DNA of 64,000 nucleotides from Collinsella sp. (GTDB taxonomy: Bacteria; Actinomycetota; Coriobacteriia; Coriobacteriales; Coriobacteriaceae): the NCBI GenBank assembly GCA_031294825.1, contig JAUMPM010000027.1:1-64000 (forward strand), read 5' to 3'. Position 1 is the first letter of the stretch, and every line of letters begins with the position of its first letter. The position numbers and the translations under genes are program-made. This document shows positions 52,060 through 60,230 of the stretch, one piece after another. The notes beneath the pieces were generated by a model. That model saw only the letters and a program-made list of their open reading frames with translations. It was not told the DNA's origin and made no database searches.

Positions 52060-53364
52060 ATGGAGAAAACTGCAGAGCAGCTGCGCCGCGAGCATATTGC
52101 CCTAGAGGGCGACACCCATGGCAAGAACAAGTGGGCGATTCTGTTCACCGTGCTCATCATGACGTTTATGGTGTGTCTGGATTCGACCGTCGTGACCGTG
52201 GCGCTGCCCGTGATGCAAAAGGAGCTGGGCGTGGGCCTCGATCGCATTCAGCTGGTAAGTTCGGTGTATCTGCTTGCGACTTGCGTGGCTATGTTGCCGT
52301 TTGGCCGTCTGGGCGACGTGCGCGGCAAGGTGAATGTGTTCCAGTTGGGCGTCATCGTCTTTTCGGTCGGTTCGCTGCTGTGCGGCCTTTCGGCCTCGCT
52401 TGAGGTTCTTATCCTGGCACGCATTGTTCAGGGCATCGGTTGCGCGGCGGCCATGGCTAACAACATGGGTATCATCACCGAGTCGTTTCCGGCGCGCGAA
52501 CGAGGCCGTGCCATGGGTATTCTCGCGACCTTTGTGGCCCTCGGCATGATGTGTGGCCCCGTGCTCGGCGGCATGCTGGTGGCAAGCTTTCCCTGGGAGA
52601 GCATCTTCCTCATCAACCTGCCCATTGGCGTGATCTCGTTTATCGTGGGACTCTACACGCTGCCGCATGTTAGGCCAGAGGCCGGCGAACGTCCCATGCC
52701 CCTTGCCGAGGCCGCTCGTCGCTGCTTTGCAAATTCGGCCTTCACCATCAACCTTGCCTGCATGCTCATCGTGTTCGTTGGCATTGGCGCATCCGAGTTT
52801 ATTCTGCCGTTCTATTTTCAGGACGCCCACGGCTTTGGTTCTGACATTTCCGGATTGCTCTTTTTGGCGCTGCCAATGGTGAATGCCTTTATCGGCCCGC
52901 TTTCGGGAACGGTTTCGGACCGTGTTGGCTGCGAGGGTCCCACGGCGGTCGGCCTGGGCGTGTATGTGTGCGGTCTCTTTGCAGTAAGCACGCTCGACGA
53001 GCACTCTTCTATCCCTGTGATCGTGTGCTGCGTCGCATTTATGTCGTGCGGTACGTCGATTTTCCAGAGCCCCAACAACTCGCTGTACATGGGCTCGGCT
53101 CCGCGCGAGGCACTTGGCTTTGCGGGTAGTCTGGGTAGCCTGGCGCGTTATGCGGGTATGGCACTCGGCATTACGGTGGCGTCGAATATCCTGTATGGAC
53201 AGATGAGCGTGGCGATGGGCGAGGCCGTGACCAGTTTTGTTGCAGGACGTCCGGATGTGTTCCTGTTTGGTTTCCGTTCGGTGCTCTATGTGTTGATGGC
53301 TGTGGCCGCTGTGGGCTTTGCGCTTGCCATGGTGCGTTTGGTGAAGATGCGCGCCCGCCATTAG
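52060..53364 (+). CDS. MFS transporter, DHA2 (EmrB/QacA)-like drug exporter
   Basis: A 434-residue major facilitator protein with 12 or more membrane segments. The first helix has FMVCLDSTVVTVALPVMQKEL, the DHA2-type motif D1, and motif A is PFGRLGDVRGKVNVF; LATFVALGMMCGPVLGGMLV is motif C of drug exporters. Substrate unknown. ATG 52060 has AAAGG at 7 bases; an ATG two codons earlier is also possible. Confidence 0.88.
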   Translation: MEKTAEQLRREHIALEGDTHGKNKWAILFTVLIMTFMVCLDSTVVTVALPVMQKELGVGLDRIQLVSSVYLLATCVAMLPFGRLGDVRGKVNVFQLGVIVFSVGSLLCGLSASLEVLILARIVQGIGCAAAMANNMGIITESFPARERGRAMGILATFVALGMMCGPVLGGMLVASFPWESIFLINLPIGVISFIVGLYTLPHVRPEAGERPMPLAEAARRCFANSAFTINLACMLIVFVGIGASEFILPFYFQDAHGFGSDISGLLFLALPMVNAFIGPLSGTVSDRVGCEGPTAVGLGVYVCGLFAVSTLDEHSSIPVIVCCVAFMSCGTSIFQSPNNSLYMGSAPREALGFAGSLGSLARYAGMALGITVASNILYGQMSVAMGEAVTSFVAGRPDVFLFGFRSVLYVLMAVAAVGFALAMVRLVKMRARH

Positions 53365-53454
53365 CGTGTTGGGAGGCTGTCTGCCACGATTCGCGCCGTC
53401 CCAAAAAGACTGGTTTGTGGTGCGATGCGGCTTGTGGGACGGGCGGGGGTCGGT

Positions 53455-53466
53455 CCGTGGTAGACT
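53455..53466 (+). promoter_or_regulatory. Extended -10 box before xpt
   Basis: TGG followed by TAGACT (53461-53466), 55 bases before the xpt start. The -35 region is unclear. Confidence 0.4.
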
Positions 53467-53521
53467 ATCGAACAACGTTTATTAATCGCGCGGTATCGTT
53501 GCCGCGAGAAGGGGTTGCGCC

Positions 53522-54100
53522 ATGCAGGAGCTTGAGGATCGTATTCGCCATGACGGCATCGTAAAGGCCGGTAACGTCCTTAAGGTTGATGCCTTCCTCA
53601 ACCACCAATGCGACGTTGAGCTGTTCGACCACATGGGCGCCGAGTGGGCCCGTCTGTTCGAGGGTGTCGAGATCAACAAGATCCTGACGATTGAGGCTTC
53701 GGGCATTGGCATGGCTTGCATCGCGGCTCAGCATTTTGGCGGCGTGCCGGTGGTCTTTGCCAAGAAGGCGCAGTCCATCAACCTCGACGGCGAGCAGTAT
53801 GCCACGACCATCTACTCCTTTACCAAGCAGAAGGAGTACCCGGTCATTGTGGGTAAGCGCTTCCTGTCCGAGGGCGACAAGGTCCTGATCATCGACGACT
53901 TCCTGGCCAACGGCTGCGCGCTTGAGGGCCTTATTAAGATCTGCGAGGCTGCGGGCGCCGAAGTTGCCGGCATTGGCATCGCCGTTGAGAAGGGCTTCCA
54001 GGGCGGCGGCGATAAGCTCCGTAAGCGCGGCTTCCGCGTTGAGAGCCTGGCACGTATCGCCGATATGGACTGCGAGAACGGCGAGATCACCTTCGCCTAA
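53522..54100 (+). CDS. xpt: Xanthine phosphoribosyltransferase
   Basis: A 192-residue purine salvage enzyme making XMP from xanthine and PRPP. The PRPP-binding loop is VLIIDDFLANGCALEGL; SFTKQKEYPVIVGKRFL and the N-terminal ILKVDxFLNHQ-type block (VLKVDAFLNHQCDV) are Xpt-specific. AAGGGG site before ATG. No purine riboswitch is visible in the leader. Confidence 0.94.
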   Translation: MQELEDRIRHDGIVKAGNVLKVDAFLNHQCDVELFDHMGAEWARLFEGVEINKILTIEASGIGMACIAAQHFGGVPVVFAKKAQSINLDGEQYATTIYSFTKQKEYPVIVGKRFLSEGDKVLIIDDFLANGCALEGLIKICEAAGAEVAGIGIAVEKGFQGGGDKLRKRGFRVESLARIADMDCENGEITFA

Positions 54101-54128
54101 GCGCGCAACACAAGCGATTGGTATGCGA

Positions 54129-54163
54129 TGTGACAAAGGGACTGTCCCTTTGTCACATTTTTT
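54129..54163 (+). terminator. Terminator after xpt, also a family-B-like palindrome
   Basis: Fourteen-base arms TGTGACAAAGGGAC and their exact inverse around one central base, followed by six T. The outer part TGTGACAAA / TTTGTCACA resembles family B. Confidence 0.85.
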
Positions 54164-54183
54164 GTATGAGGGGAGGTGTTGAT

Positions 54184-54564
54184 ATGGACGAGAACAAGAT
54201 GGGATGGCGCGAGTATGCGCGCTATGCCGAGATGTCGGCCGAGGAGTTGGCGCGCGATTGCGAGGTGCAGGTGTTTCGCGCGACTGGTCCGGGCGGACAA
54301 GGCGTCAACACGACGGACTCGGCGGTGCGCATGAAACATATCCCTTCGGGAATTACCGTGACGGCGCGCGAGAGCCGTAGCCAGTTTCAGAATCGCAGCT
54401 GCTGTCTGCGTAAGCTGAGGGCAGAGCTTGAGCGTCGCGGGCGTCCACCGCGCCGACGCGTCAAGACCAAGGTGCCTCAGCGATCGCGCCAGCGCAGGCT
54501 TAACGACAAGCACTTCAACGCGATTAAAAAGGCCAACCGTCGCAAGCCGGGCGGGGAGGAATGA
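54184..54564 (+). CDS. Peptide chain release factor-like protein (RF-1 domain, ArfB-like)
   Basis: A 126-residue single RF-1 domain: GPGGQGVNTTDSAVRMKHIP holds the GGQ (37-39) that triggers peptidyl-tRNA hydrolysis, followed by RSQFQNRSCCLRKLRAEL and a very basic tail. It has no codon-recognition domain, so it may free stalled ribosomes as ArfB does; the exact subgroup is not certain. ATG at 54184 follows GGGGAGG. Confidence 0.82.
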   Translation: MDENKMGWREYARYAEMSAEELARDCEVQVFRATGPGGQGVNTTDSAVRMKHIPSGITVTARESRSQFQNRSCCLRKLRAELERRGRPPRRRVKTKVPQRSRQRRLNDKHFNAIKKANRRKPGGEE

Positions 54565-54575
54565 TCTTCTTAATA

Positions 54576-54642
54576 AGTTGCGGTGAAATAGGGACTGTTT
54601 TGCGGCTTTTGCTGCATAAACAGTCCCTATTTCACCGCAACT
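54576..54642. repeat. Palindromic repeat, family A, copy 3
   Basis: Perfect 25-base arms (54576-54600 and 54618-54642; start AGTTGCGGTGAAATA) with a 17-base centre, between two convergent genes, 12 bases after the RF-like stop codon and 10 bases before the end of the diacylglycerol kinase gene. Confidence 0.93.
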
Positions 54643-54651
54643 GAGGTGGGG

Positions 54652-55614
54652 TTAGCGGGTTGGGCGCCAGACCTCAAGGACGGCGGGAAGGATGTCCACC
54701 TCGATTCGCGAGGCGACGATGGGCTCGCCGTCGGCTTGGATGGGGTAGTCGGGCTCCTCGAACGTGAGCTCGGCATGACGGCAACGACGCATGCGAACCG
54801 GCGGCAGCTTGGTGTGGTGGCCGTCCTTGGCCGAAAGGAACATGGGCAGGGCGACCGCACGGGGGACGGGGCCACAGGCGTAGCAAACGTCGAGCATGCC
54901 GTCGCACGGGTCGGCGTTGGGACAGATGCGATAGCCAGAGCCATAGGTGGGCCCCAGCTGGATGGCCATGATAATCGCCCGCACGCGTTCGGTGGGCGCG
55001 CCGTCAAAGCTGATGGTCATGGGGTAGTTTCGATAGCGCAGGCCAAACTGCTCCAGACCCGAGAGGGTGTAGAGCGGAGCGCCGGCGAGGCCCGTCTTTT
55101 TGCGCAGCTCGGTGGTGCCCAGGCCGATGGCGGCGTCAATACCGACGGAGAGCGTCTGGTCGTAGTACTCAACGGCAGCCTCGCCGCTGCCGCTCGCAGG
55201 GCTCCACGAGCGAATGCGCCCGATGTCCTGACGCTGCAGCTCGCAGGTGAGCAGCGCGCCAAAGTCCTTGCCGGAGAAATCGTCGATGCCGAGCGTCTGG
55301 GCAAAATCGTTGCCGGAGCCCACGGGCAGGACGGCAAGGGCGGGCCGGACCGCCTCTTCTTGCGCCATCAAGCCGTTGACGACCTCGTGGATCACGCCGT
55401 CGCCGCCGAGTGCGATAACCGTGCGGTATCCTTGGGCCCGTGTGGCAAGTTCCTTGGCGTGTCCCATGCGCTCGGTCAGCACCAGGTCAAACTGGGATGC
55501 GCGTGCAGTCATGTCCAAAAAGCGCTGCAGGCGCTCAGCGACCTCGCGCGCCGCACCCGATTGGGCGGCGGGGTTGGCGATGATGAGCGTGCGACCAAAA
55601 TCAGTTGCGTGCAT
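54652..55614 (-). CDS. Diacylglycerol/lipid kinase family protein (DgkB/YegS type)
   Basis: A 320-residue lipid kinase. LIIANPAAQSG at the N-terminus, VIALGGDGVIHEVVNGL (the nucleotide-binding GGDG) and LPVGSGNDFAQTLGI are the catalytic-domain motifs. It would phosphorylate diacylglycerol or a related lipid, recycling it to phosphatidate. I chose the ATG at 55614, with GGGAG at 8 bases; earlier ATGs at 55638 and 55686 have none. It follows the ClC gene by 86 bases on the same strand. Confidence 0.9.
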   Translation of the reverse strand: MHATDFGRTLIIANPAAQSGAAREVAERLQRFLDMTARASQFDLVLTERMGHAKELATRAQGYRTVIALGGDGVIHEVVNGLMAQEEAVRPALAVLPVGSGNDFAQTLGIDDFSGKDFGALLTCELQRQDIGRIRSWSPASGSGEAAVEYYDQTLSVGIDAAIGLGTTELRKKTGLAGAPLYTLSGLEQFGLRYRNYPMTISFDGAPTERVRAIIMAIQLGPTYGSGYRICPNADPCDGMLDVCYACGPVPRAVALPMFLSAKDGHHTKLPPVRMRRCRHAELTFEEPDYPIQADGEPIVASRIEVDILPAVLEVWRPTR

Positions 55615-55700
55615 GGGGCGACTCCCGGCGTGTGACATGACAGTGCGGTCGCGTTCAGGTCGAATTGCCCCCGATTGTGGCTGCACGGCGAATATTACAT

Positions 55701-57122
55701 CTACTCTATCAGGTCGTTGTGGCGCTCGATAGCATCCGCTACCGTACCGCCCTCATCCACAATAAGCGAACGGCGCTTGGGTGAGATGATGCGCTGGGCG
55801 GGGTACACGCCGCGGTGCCCGCCGGTTAGGTAGCTGATAAAGGCCACGATGACAAAGAACCCGGCGGCCGTGCCGTGGAACAGGTCGATGGCCATCATGC
55901 AGGTGGTGATGGGCACGTTGAGGCCGGCGCAGAACACGCCGAGCATGCCTAGCGCCGCCAGAAAGCTGGGATCGATTCCGACGAGGCAACCGATCCAGCC
56001 GCCGAGTGCCGCACCGATGCCAAACAGGGGCGTGACCTCGCCGCCTTGGAAGCCGGCGCCCAGGGTGAGGGCCGTAACCACGAGCTTGATGGCTGCGTCC
56101 GCCAGGGTGGTGTTGCCGGCGAACCCGGCGCCTGAGAGCCAGGTGGCAAGGCCGGCATACTTCCAGGCGTCGAGCATCGCGTAGGCCGCGAGCACCACGA
56201 GCGCACCCACGAGCGCGCGAACGAGGTAATTGGTGATAATGCGACCGTACAGGCTCTTGACGGTTCGAACCGACCAGGCAAAGAGGCGTGCCGTCAGACC
56301 GAAGATAATGGCGCTGATAGCAACGATGGCAACCGTCCGCGGCGTCATGCCGGGAACGCCGGCAATGACATTCGCTTCGTACTCGGTACCCAGGGCGAGT
56401 GATGTAAAGTAGCCGGTAAATGAGGCGACCAGGCAGTAGATGCCCGCCGTGTAGTCGATCTTGCCGATAAAGCACATCTCCATGCCAAAGAAAGCTCCGG
56501 CAAGGGGCGAGCCGAATACGGCGCCAAAGGCCGACGAGATGCCGGCGAGCATGAGGTCGTGGTGGTCATGCTTTTTGAGGTGGGCGAGGCTCGAGATGTT
56601 GCTGGCGATGGTGCCGCCAATCTGCACCGCGGCTCCCTCGCGACCGGCCGATCCGCCCGTTAGGTGCGTGAGCGTGGAGCAGACGAAGGTGAGGACGGCC
56701 ATGCGCATGTGGATGAGGCGTGTGCCCAGAGCGGAGTCGATGACAAGGTTGTTGCCGCGCTTGGCGGCAAGACCGTGGTTTTTGTACACCCATGCGGTGG
56801 CAACGCCCACAACGGGAAGCAAGGCGTAGACCCACACATGGTGCTCGCGATAGTCGGTCGCGATATTCAGCGAGGCCAAAAACGCCCAAGCGGAAACGCC
56901 CATGGCGAGCGAGACGATGACGACGAGTGCGAGCAACTTGGCGCTCGCGAGTAGGTTGCGGGCGTTGCGGCGCGTGTCGGCAGCCAAGAGATGCTCAGAG
57001 CGGGTGAGCTGATGCCTGCCTGCCGTGATGACGTCGTTCAGGGAGAAAAAACCGCCTTCGTCGAGCGGCTGGGAATGATCCTGCGCTTCGTTTGCGCTTT
57101 CGGGTTTGTCGTTATGAGCCAT
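55701..57122 (-). CDS. ClC-type chloride channel/antiporter family protein
   Basis: A 473-residue ClC-fold membrane protein. The helix-N signatures are GGSAGREGAAVQIG (the GREGP motif with Ala for Pro; the gating Glu is kept), FGSPLAGAFFGMEM and GAGFQGGEVTPLFGIGAALG. The usual GSGIP motif is not obvious. It could move chloride or fluoride; the sequence alone does not decide. A cytoplasmic N-tail of about 65 residues precedes the first helix. ATG at 57122 follows AGAGGAA. Confidence 0.88.
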   Translation of the reverse strand: MAHNDKPESANEAQDHSQPLDEGGFFSLNDVITAGRHQLTRSEHLLAADTRRNARNLLASAKLLALVVIVSLAMGVSAWAFLASLNIATDYREHHVWVYALLPVVGVATAWVYKNHGLAAKRGNNLVIDSALGTRLIHMRMAVLTFVCSTLTHLTGGSAGREGAAVQIGGTIASNISSLAHLKKHDHHDLMLAGISSAFGAVFGSPLAGAFFGMEMCFIGKIDYTAGIYCLVASFTGYFTSLALGTEYEANVIAGVPGMTPRTVAIVAISAIIFGLTARLFAWSVRTVKSLYGRIITNYLVRALVGALVVLAAYAMLDAWKYAGLATWLSGAGFAGNTTLADAAIKLVVTALTLGAGFQGGEVTPLFGIGAALGGWIGCLVGIDPSFLAALGMLGVFCAGLNVPITTCMMAIDLFHGTAAGFFVIVAFISYLTGGHRGVYPAQRIISPKRRSLIVDEGGTVADAIERHNDLIE

Positions 57123-57151
57123 ACGTTCCTCTTTTAGGTTGCAACGCAAGC

Positions 57152-57157
57152 ATTATA
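57152..57157 (-). promoter_or_regulatory. -10 box for the ClC gene
   Basis: Perfect TATAAT on the minus strand, about 30 bases before the start codon; the -35 region is weak. Confidence 0.5.
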
Positions 57158-57269
57158 AAACGTGGTAAACGCGACGAGCCGGTGGGCTGGTTTCCATTCT
57201 GTTTCGCGGCCTGCAACCGACAGGTGTATTTGCGGGTACAGGCCAAGTCGCGGTCGTGCGGCGGGGGAT

Positions 57270-57275
57270 TATACT
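57270..57275 (+). promoter_or_regulatory. -10 box for moeA
   Basis: TATACT 57 bases before the moeA start, with a poor -35. It shares a 210-base divergent region with the ClC promoter. Confidence 0.45.
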
Positions 57276-57332
57276 GAGATAAGCATAAAGAATCGGCGCC
57301 CCTGTTGTGCGCCGTGGCATTAAGAGGTGCAT

Positions 57333-58595
57333 ATGGCAGAGAAACTCATTCCGCTGGAGGACGCGCAGTCGATTGTCCTGTCGCACGTTGCTCCGACCGA
57401 TCTCGTCGAGATTCCCGTGTGGCAGGCCGCCGGTCTTCCCTTGGCCGAGGACGCGGTGGCCGATATCGACATTTCGCCGTTTGCCAACAGCGCCATGGAC
57501 GGGTATGCCGTGCGCGCAGCCGATCTTGCTGCGGCCACCGCTGACACTCCGGTGACGCTCTCCGTCGTAGGGCACGAGGCAGCGGGCCATGTCTTTGAGG
57601 GCGTGGTCGGCGTGGGCGAGACCGTCCGCATCATGACGGGCGCGCCGGTGCCCGAGGGTGCCGACGCCGTAGTGAAATACGAGATCGTCGAGGTGCTTGA
57701 CGGCGATGGCAACGAGGGCTCGCACGTTCACTTCTCGGCGCCGGCCAAGGTGGGGGAGAACGTTCGCTCTGCCGCCGAGGAGGCCCATGCCGGCGATGTT
57801 GTGATGCACGCTGGCGAGGTCGTGGCTCCGGCGGGCGCGGGTCTGCTGGCAAGCGCCGGTTACGCGAGCGTGAAGGTTCATGCCGCCCCGCGCGTGGGCA
57901 TTATCTCGCTGGGAACGGAACTGGTCGCGCCGAGTGAGCTGCCGGCGCGCGGGCAGATTCGCGACTCAAACTCCTCGGCGCTGATGGCCGAGGCACTCGA
58001 TGCCGGCGCCGAGCCCGTGTTCTACGGCATCGCGCCCGACGATGAGCAGGCGATTGCCGAGCTGGTGCATCGCGCTGTGCGGGAGTGCGATTTTGTCATT
58101 ACGAGCGGCGGTGCCTCGGCGGGCGACTACGACTATGTGACGGCGCTCGTCCGGCGCGAGGGCGAGGTGCTCTTCGATCGCATCTCGATGCGTCCGGGCA
58201 AGGCCATCACGTTTGGCTTGCTCGGGGGTAAGCCGTATTTGGGGCTTTCGGGCAATCCGGCCGCAGCGTACGTGGGCTTTGAGATGCTCGCGCGTCCGGC
58301 GATTCGCAAGATGCGCGGCTTTGCCGAGGGTGCGCGTCCCGTGCAGCAGGCGACGCTCACACACGGTGTGAAAAAGCGCCAGGACCGACGCTTCTTCGAT
58401 CGCGCCACGGTTTTGCGCGACCCCAAGACCGGTGAGCTGATGGTGACCGAGGCCAAGACGCAGAATTCGGCGCTGCTCGGCACGATGCAGCGGGCCAACT
58501 GCCTGCTGCGTATTGACGAAGGACCGTGCGAGCTCAAGGCGGGCGACGTCGTGGATGTCGTGCGTGTCGACCTGCCCGAGGGAACGGTGTTGTAG
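57333..58595 (+). CDS. moeA: Molybdopterin molybdenumtransferase
   Basis: A 420-residue MoeA that inserts molybdate into molybdopterin. NSAMDGYAVRAADL, GAPVPEGADAVVKYE, RDSNSSALMAEAL and TSGGASAGDYDYV with GKPYLGLSGNPAAA mark the domains in order. ATG at 57333 follows AGAGG. Ten bases after its stop comes the MogA/MoaB-type gene, so the two form an operon. Confidence 0.95.
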   Translation: MAEKLIPLEDAQSIVLSHVAPTDLVEIPVWQAAGLPLAEDAVADIDISPFANSAMDGYAVRAADLAAATADTPVTLSVVGHEAAGHVFEGVVGVGETVRIMTGAPVPEGADAVVKYEIVEVLDGDGNEGSHVHFSAPAKVGENVRSAAEEAHAGDVVMHAGEVVAPAGAGLLASAGYASVKVHAAPRVGIISLGTELVAPSELPARGQIRDSNSSALMAEALDAGAEPVFYGIAPDDEQAIAELVHRAVRECDFVITSGGASAGDYDYVTALVRREGEVLFDRISMRPGKAITFGLLGGKPYLGLSGNPAAAYVGFEMLARPAIRKMRGFAEGARPVQQATLTHGVKKRQDRRFFDRATVLRDPKTGELMVTEAKTQNSALLGTMQRANCLLRIDEGPCELKAGDVVDVVRVDLPEGTVL

Positions 58596-58605
58596 GAGGA
58601 AGACT

Positions 58606-59085
58606 ATGGAGTTGAAGATATCGATCGTGACGTGCTCGGACACGCGCGATCTTGCTCAGGACGAGGCTGGAGCCGCACTCGAGGAACTTATCGAGGCGCA
58701 GGGCTGGACGGTCGCCTCACATGTGGTCGTGCGTGATGACGTCAGCGAGATTGGTGATGCCATTGTGGAAGCCGCCGATGAGTGCCACGCCAATGTCGTG
58801 CTCACCTGCGGTGGCACGGGGCTTTCGATGCGCGATGTGACGCCCGAGGCGACGCGTGCCGTCTGCGACCGCGATGTGCCGGGTATTGCCGAGGCGATTC
58901 GCGCGTACTCGATGACCAAGACGCGCCGCGCCATGCTCTCGCGGGCTATTTGCATGCAACGAGGTCATACACTTGTCGTAAACTTTCCCGGTTCTACAAA
59001 GGCCGCCCGCGAAAGCTGGGAGGCCATAGCGGACCAGCTGGAGCATGCGGCTCAGATGACAGCGGGCGGCGGACATACCAAATAA
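58606..59085 (+). CDS. MogA/MoaB family molybdenum cofactor protein
   Basis: A 159-residue single MoCF-binding domain. VLTCGGTGLSMRDVTPEATRAV and VNFPGSTKAARESWEAI are the family motifs. It would adenylate molybdopterin before MoeA inserts the metal. Length does not separate MogA from MoaB, so no symbol is given. GGAGGAAG site before ATG; a terminator follows. Confidence 0.92.
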   Translation: MELKISIVTCSDTRDLAQDEAGAALEELIEAQGWTVASHVVVRDDVSEIGDAIVEAADECHANVVLTCGGTGLSMRDVTPEATRAVCDRDVPGIAEAIRAYSMTKTRRAMLSRAICMQRGHTLVVNFPGSTKAARESWEAIADQLEHAAQMTAGGGHTK

Positions 59086-59098
59086 GCGCACTACCTGC

Positions 59099-59132
59099 GG
59101 CGGAGCGACCTGAACGGTTGCTCCGCCTTTTT
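59099..59132 (+). terminator. Rho-independent terminator after the MogA/MoaB gene
   Basis: Stem GGCGGAGCGACC / GGTTGCTCCGCC (G-U and one mismatch tolerated), loop of five, then TTTTTG. Confidence 0.88.
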
Positions 59133-59177
59133 GTTTGACGCTGAGGTGAAGCCGATGGGCGTCATATCTGAAGATAT

Positions 59178-59245
59178 ATTCTCAGACGAGAATAATTTCT
59201 CACCATCACTATTCTCGAGAAAGTATAATCTGATTGCAGATTATA
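59178..59245 (+). promoter_or_regulatory. modA promoter with nested palindromic operator
   Basis: A perfect TATAAT (59224-59229) lacks a good -35. It begins a 22-base palindrome: TATAATCTG (59224-59232), centre ATTG, CAGATTATA (59237-59245), covering the -10 box and the start point. Just upstream are the ten-base palindrome TTCTCGAGAA (59212-59221) and ATTCTC-agac-GAGAAT (59178-59193). It does not resemble the E. coli ModE box. A molybdate-responsive repressor is inferred. Confidence 0.65.
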
Positions 59246-59289
59246 GCCCGCGGTGGGGTACCCGGGCACAAGGTCCGAAAGGGTTGAAT

Positions 59290-60162
59290 ATGTTCGATAT
59301 GGTTTCTCGCCGCGGATTCGTCTCGCTTTCTGCTGTCGCCGCTACCAGCCTTGGTCTTGCCGGCTGCTCGGGTAGCAAGACGTCTGAGCCGGCCGGATCC
59401 GATGCCGGTTCTGCTGAGGCGTCTTCTAAGAAAGCTGTCGAGCTGCAGGTCTTTGCCGCCAACTCGCTCGAGAAGGCGCTCCCCGAGGTCCAGGAACTCT
59501 ATACCGAGCAGACCGGCACCACCTTTGCCGACACGCAGTTTAAGGCCTCCGGCGACCTTGTCGAGCAGATGCGCGCCGGTGCCGCCGTCGACGTGCTCAT
59601 TACCGCTTCCAAGGGCACCATGGATGACGCTGAGACCGCCGAGCTCGTCGACGTCGATACGCGTGAGGACATGTTCGTCAACGACCTCGTGATCATTCGC
59701 GCCGAGGGCTCCGACACCAAGGTCGAGGCCATCGCCGACGTCGCGAATCTGGACGGCAAGATCGCCATCGGCGACGCTAAGACCGTTCCCGCCGGCAAGT
59801 ACGCCAACCAGGCCCTGGCCTCCGTGGGCCTCTACACCGGCACCGAGGGTGACGACGGCGAGTATGCGCCCGAACTCGCCGACAAGGTGGCCCTGGCCGA
59901 TAAGGTCGGCACCGCTGCCGCCTACGTCTCTACGGGCGACTGCGTGGCCGGTTTTGTCTACAGCTCCGATATCTTCCGCTACGACGGCATCGAGGAGGCC
60001 TTCGTGTGCCCCGAGGATTCGCACAAGCCCATCGTGTATCCGGGTGCCGTTGCCGAGAGCTCCGAGCACGCCGACGAGGCCAAGGCGTTCATCGACTTTT
60101 GCCTGTCCAACAAGAAGGCCCAGAAGATTTGGGCTAAGTACGGCTTTGAGCTTTCCGCGTAG
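59290..60162 (+). CDS. modA: Molybdate ABC transporter substrate-binding lipoprotein
   Basis: A 290-residue binding protein. The N-end has a twin-arginine-like SRRGFVSLSAV followed by a lipobox ending LGLAGC, so it may be exported by Tat and lipid-anchored. AANSLEKALPEVQELY, DVLITASKGTMDDAE, NDLVIIRAEGSD and AIGDAKTVPAGKYANQAL match ModA. ATG at 59290 has AAAGGG at 6 bases. It begins the modABC operon. Confidence 0.93.
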   Translation: MFDMVSRRGFVSLSAVAATSLGLAGCSGSKTSEPAGSDAGSAEASSKKAVELQVFAANSLEKALPEVQELYTEQTGTTFADTQFKASGDLVEQMRAGAAVDVLITASKGTMDDAETAELVDVDTREDMFVNDLVIIRAEGSDTKVEAIADVANLDGKIAIGDAKTVPAGKYANQALASVGLYTGTEGDDGEYAPELADKVALADKVGTAAAYVSTGDCVAGFVYSSDIFRYDGIEEAFVCPEDSHKPIVYPGAVAESSEHADEAKAFIDFCLSNKKAQKIWAKYGFELSA

Positions 60163-60230
60163 TGCGGCTTGGCGCGATAATTCCATCGTTTTGTGTTTCA
60201 CTCCGTCCTCGTATTCGCTTGGAGCTTTTC

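Noticed and set aside
53365..53521. Possible purine riboswitch before xpt
   Set aside because: The conserved junction and paired loops are not present; the leader is also too short.
57150..57332. Possible molybdenum-cofactor riboswitch before moeA
   Set aside because: There is an inverted repeat GGCCTG / CAGGCC, but the conserved motifs of the Moco RNA were not found.
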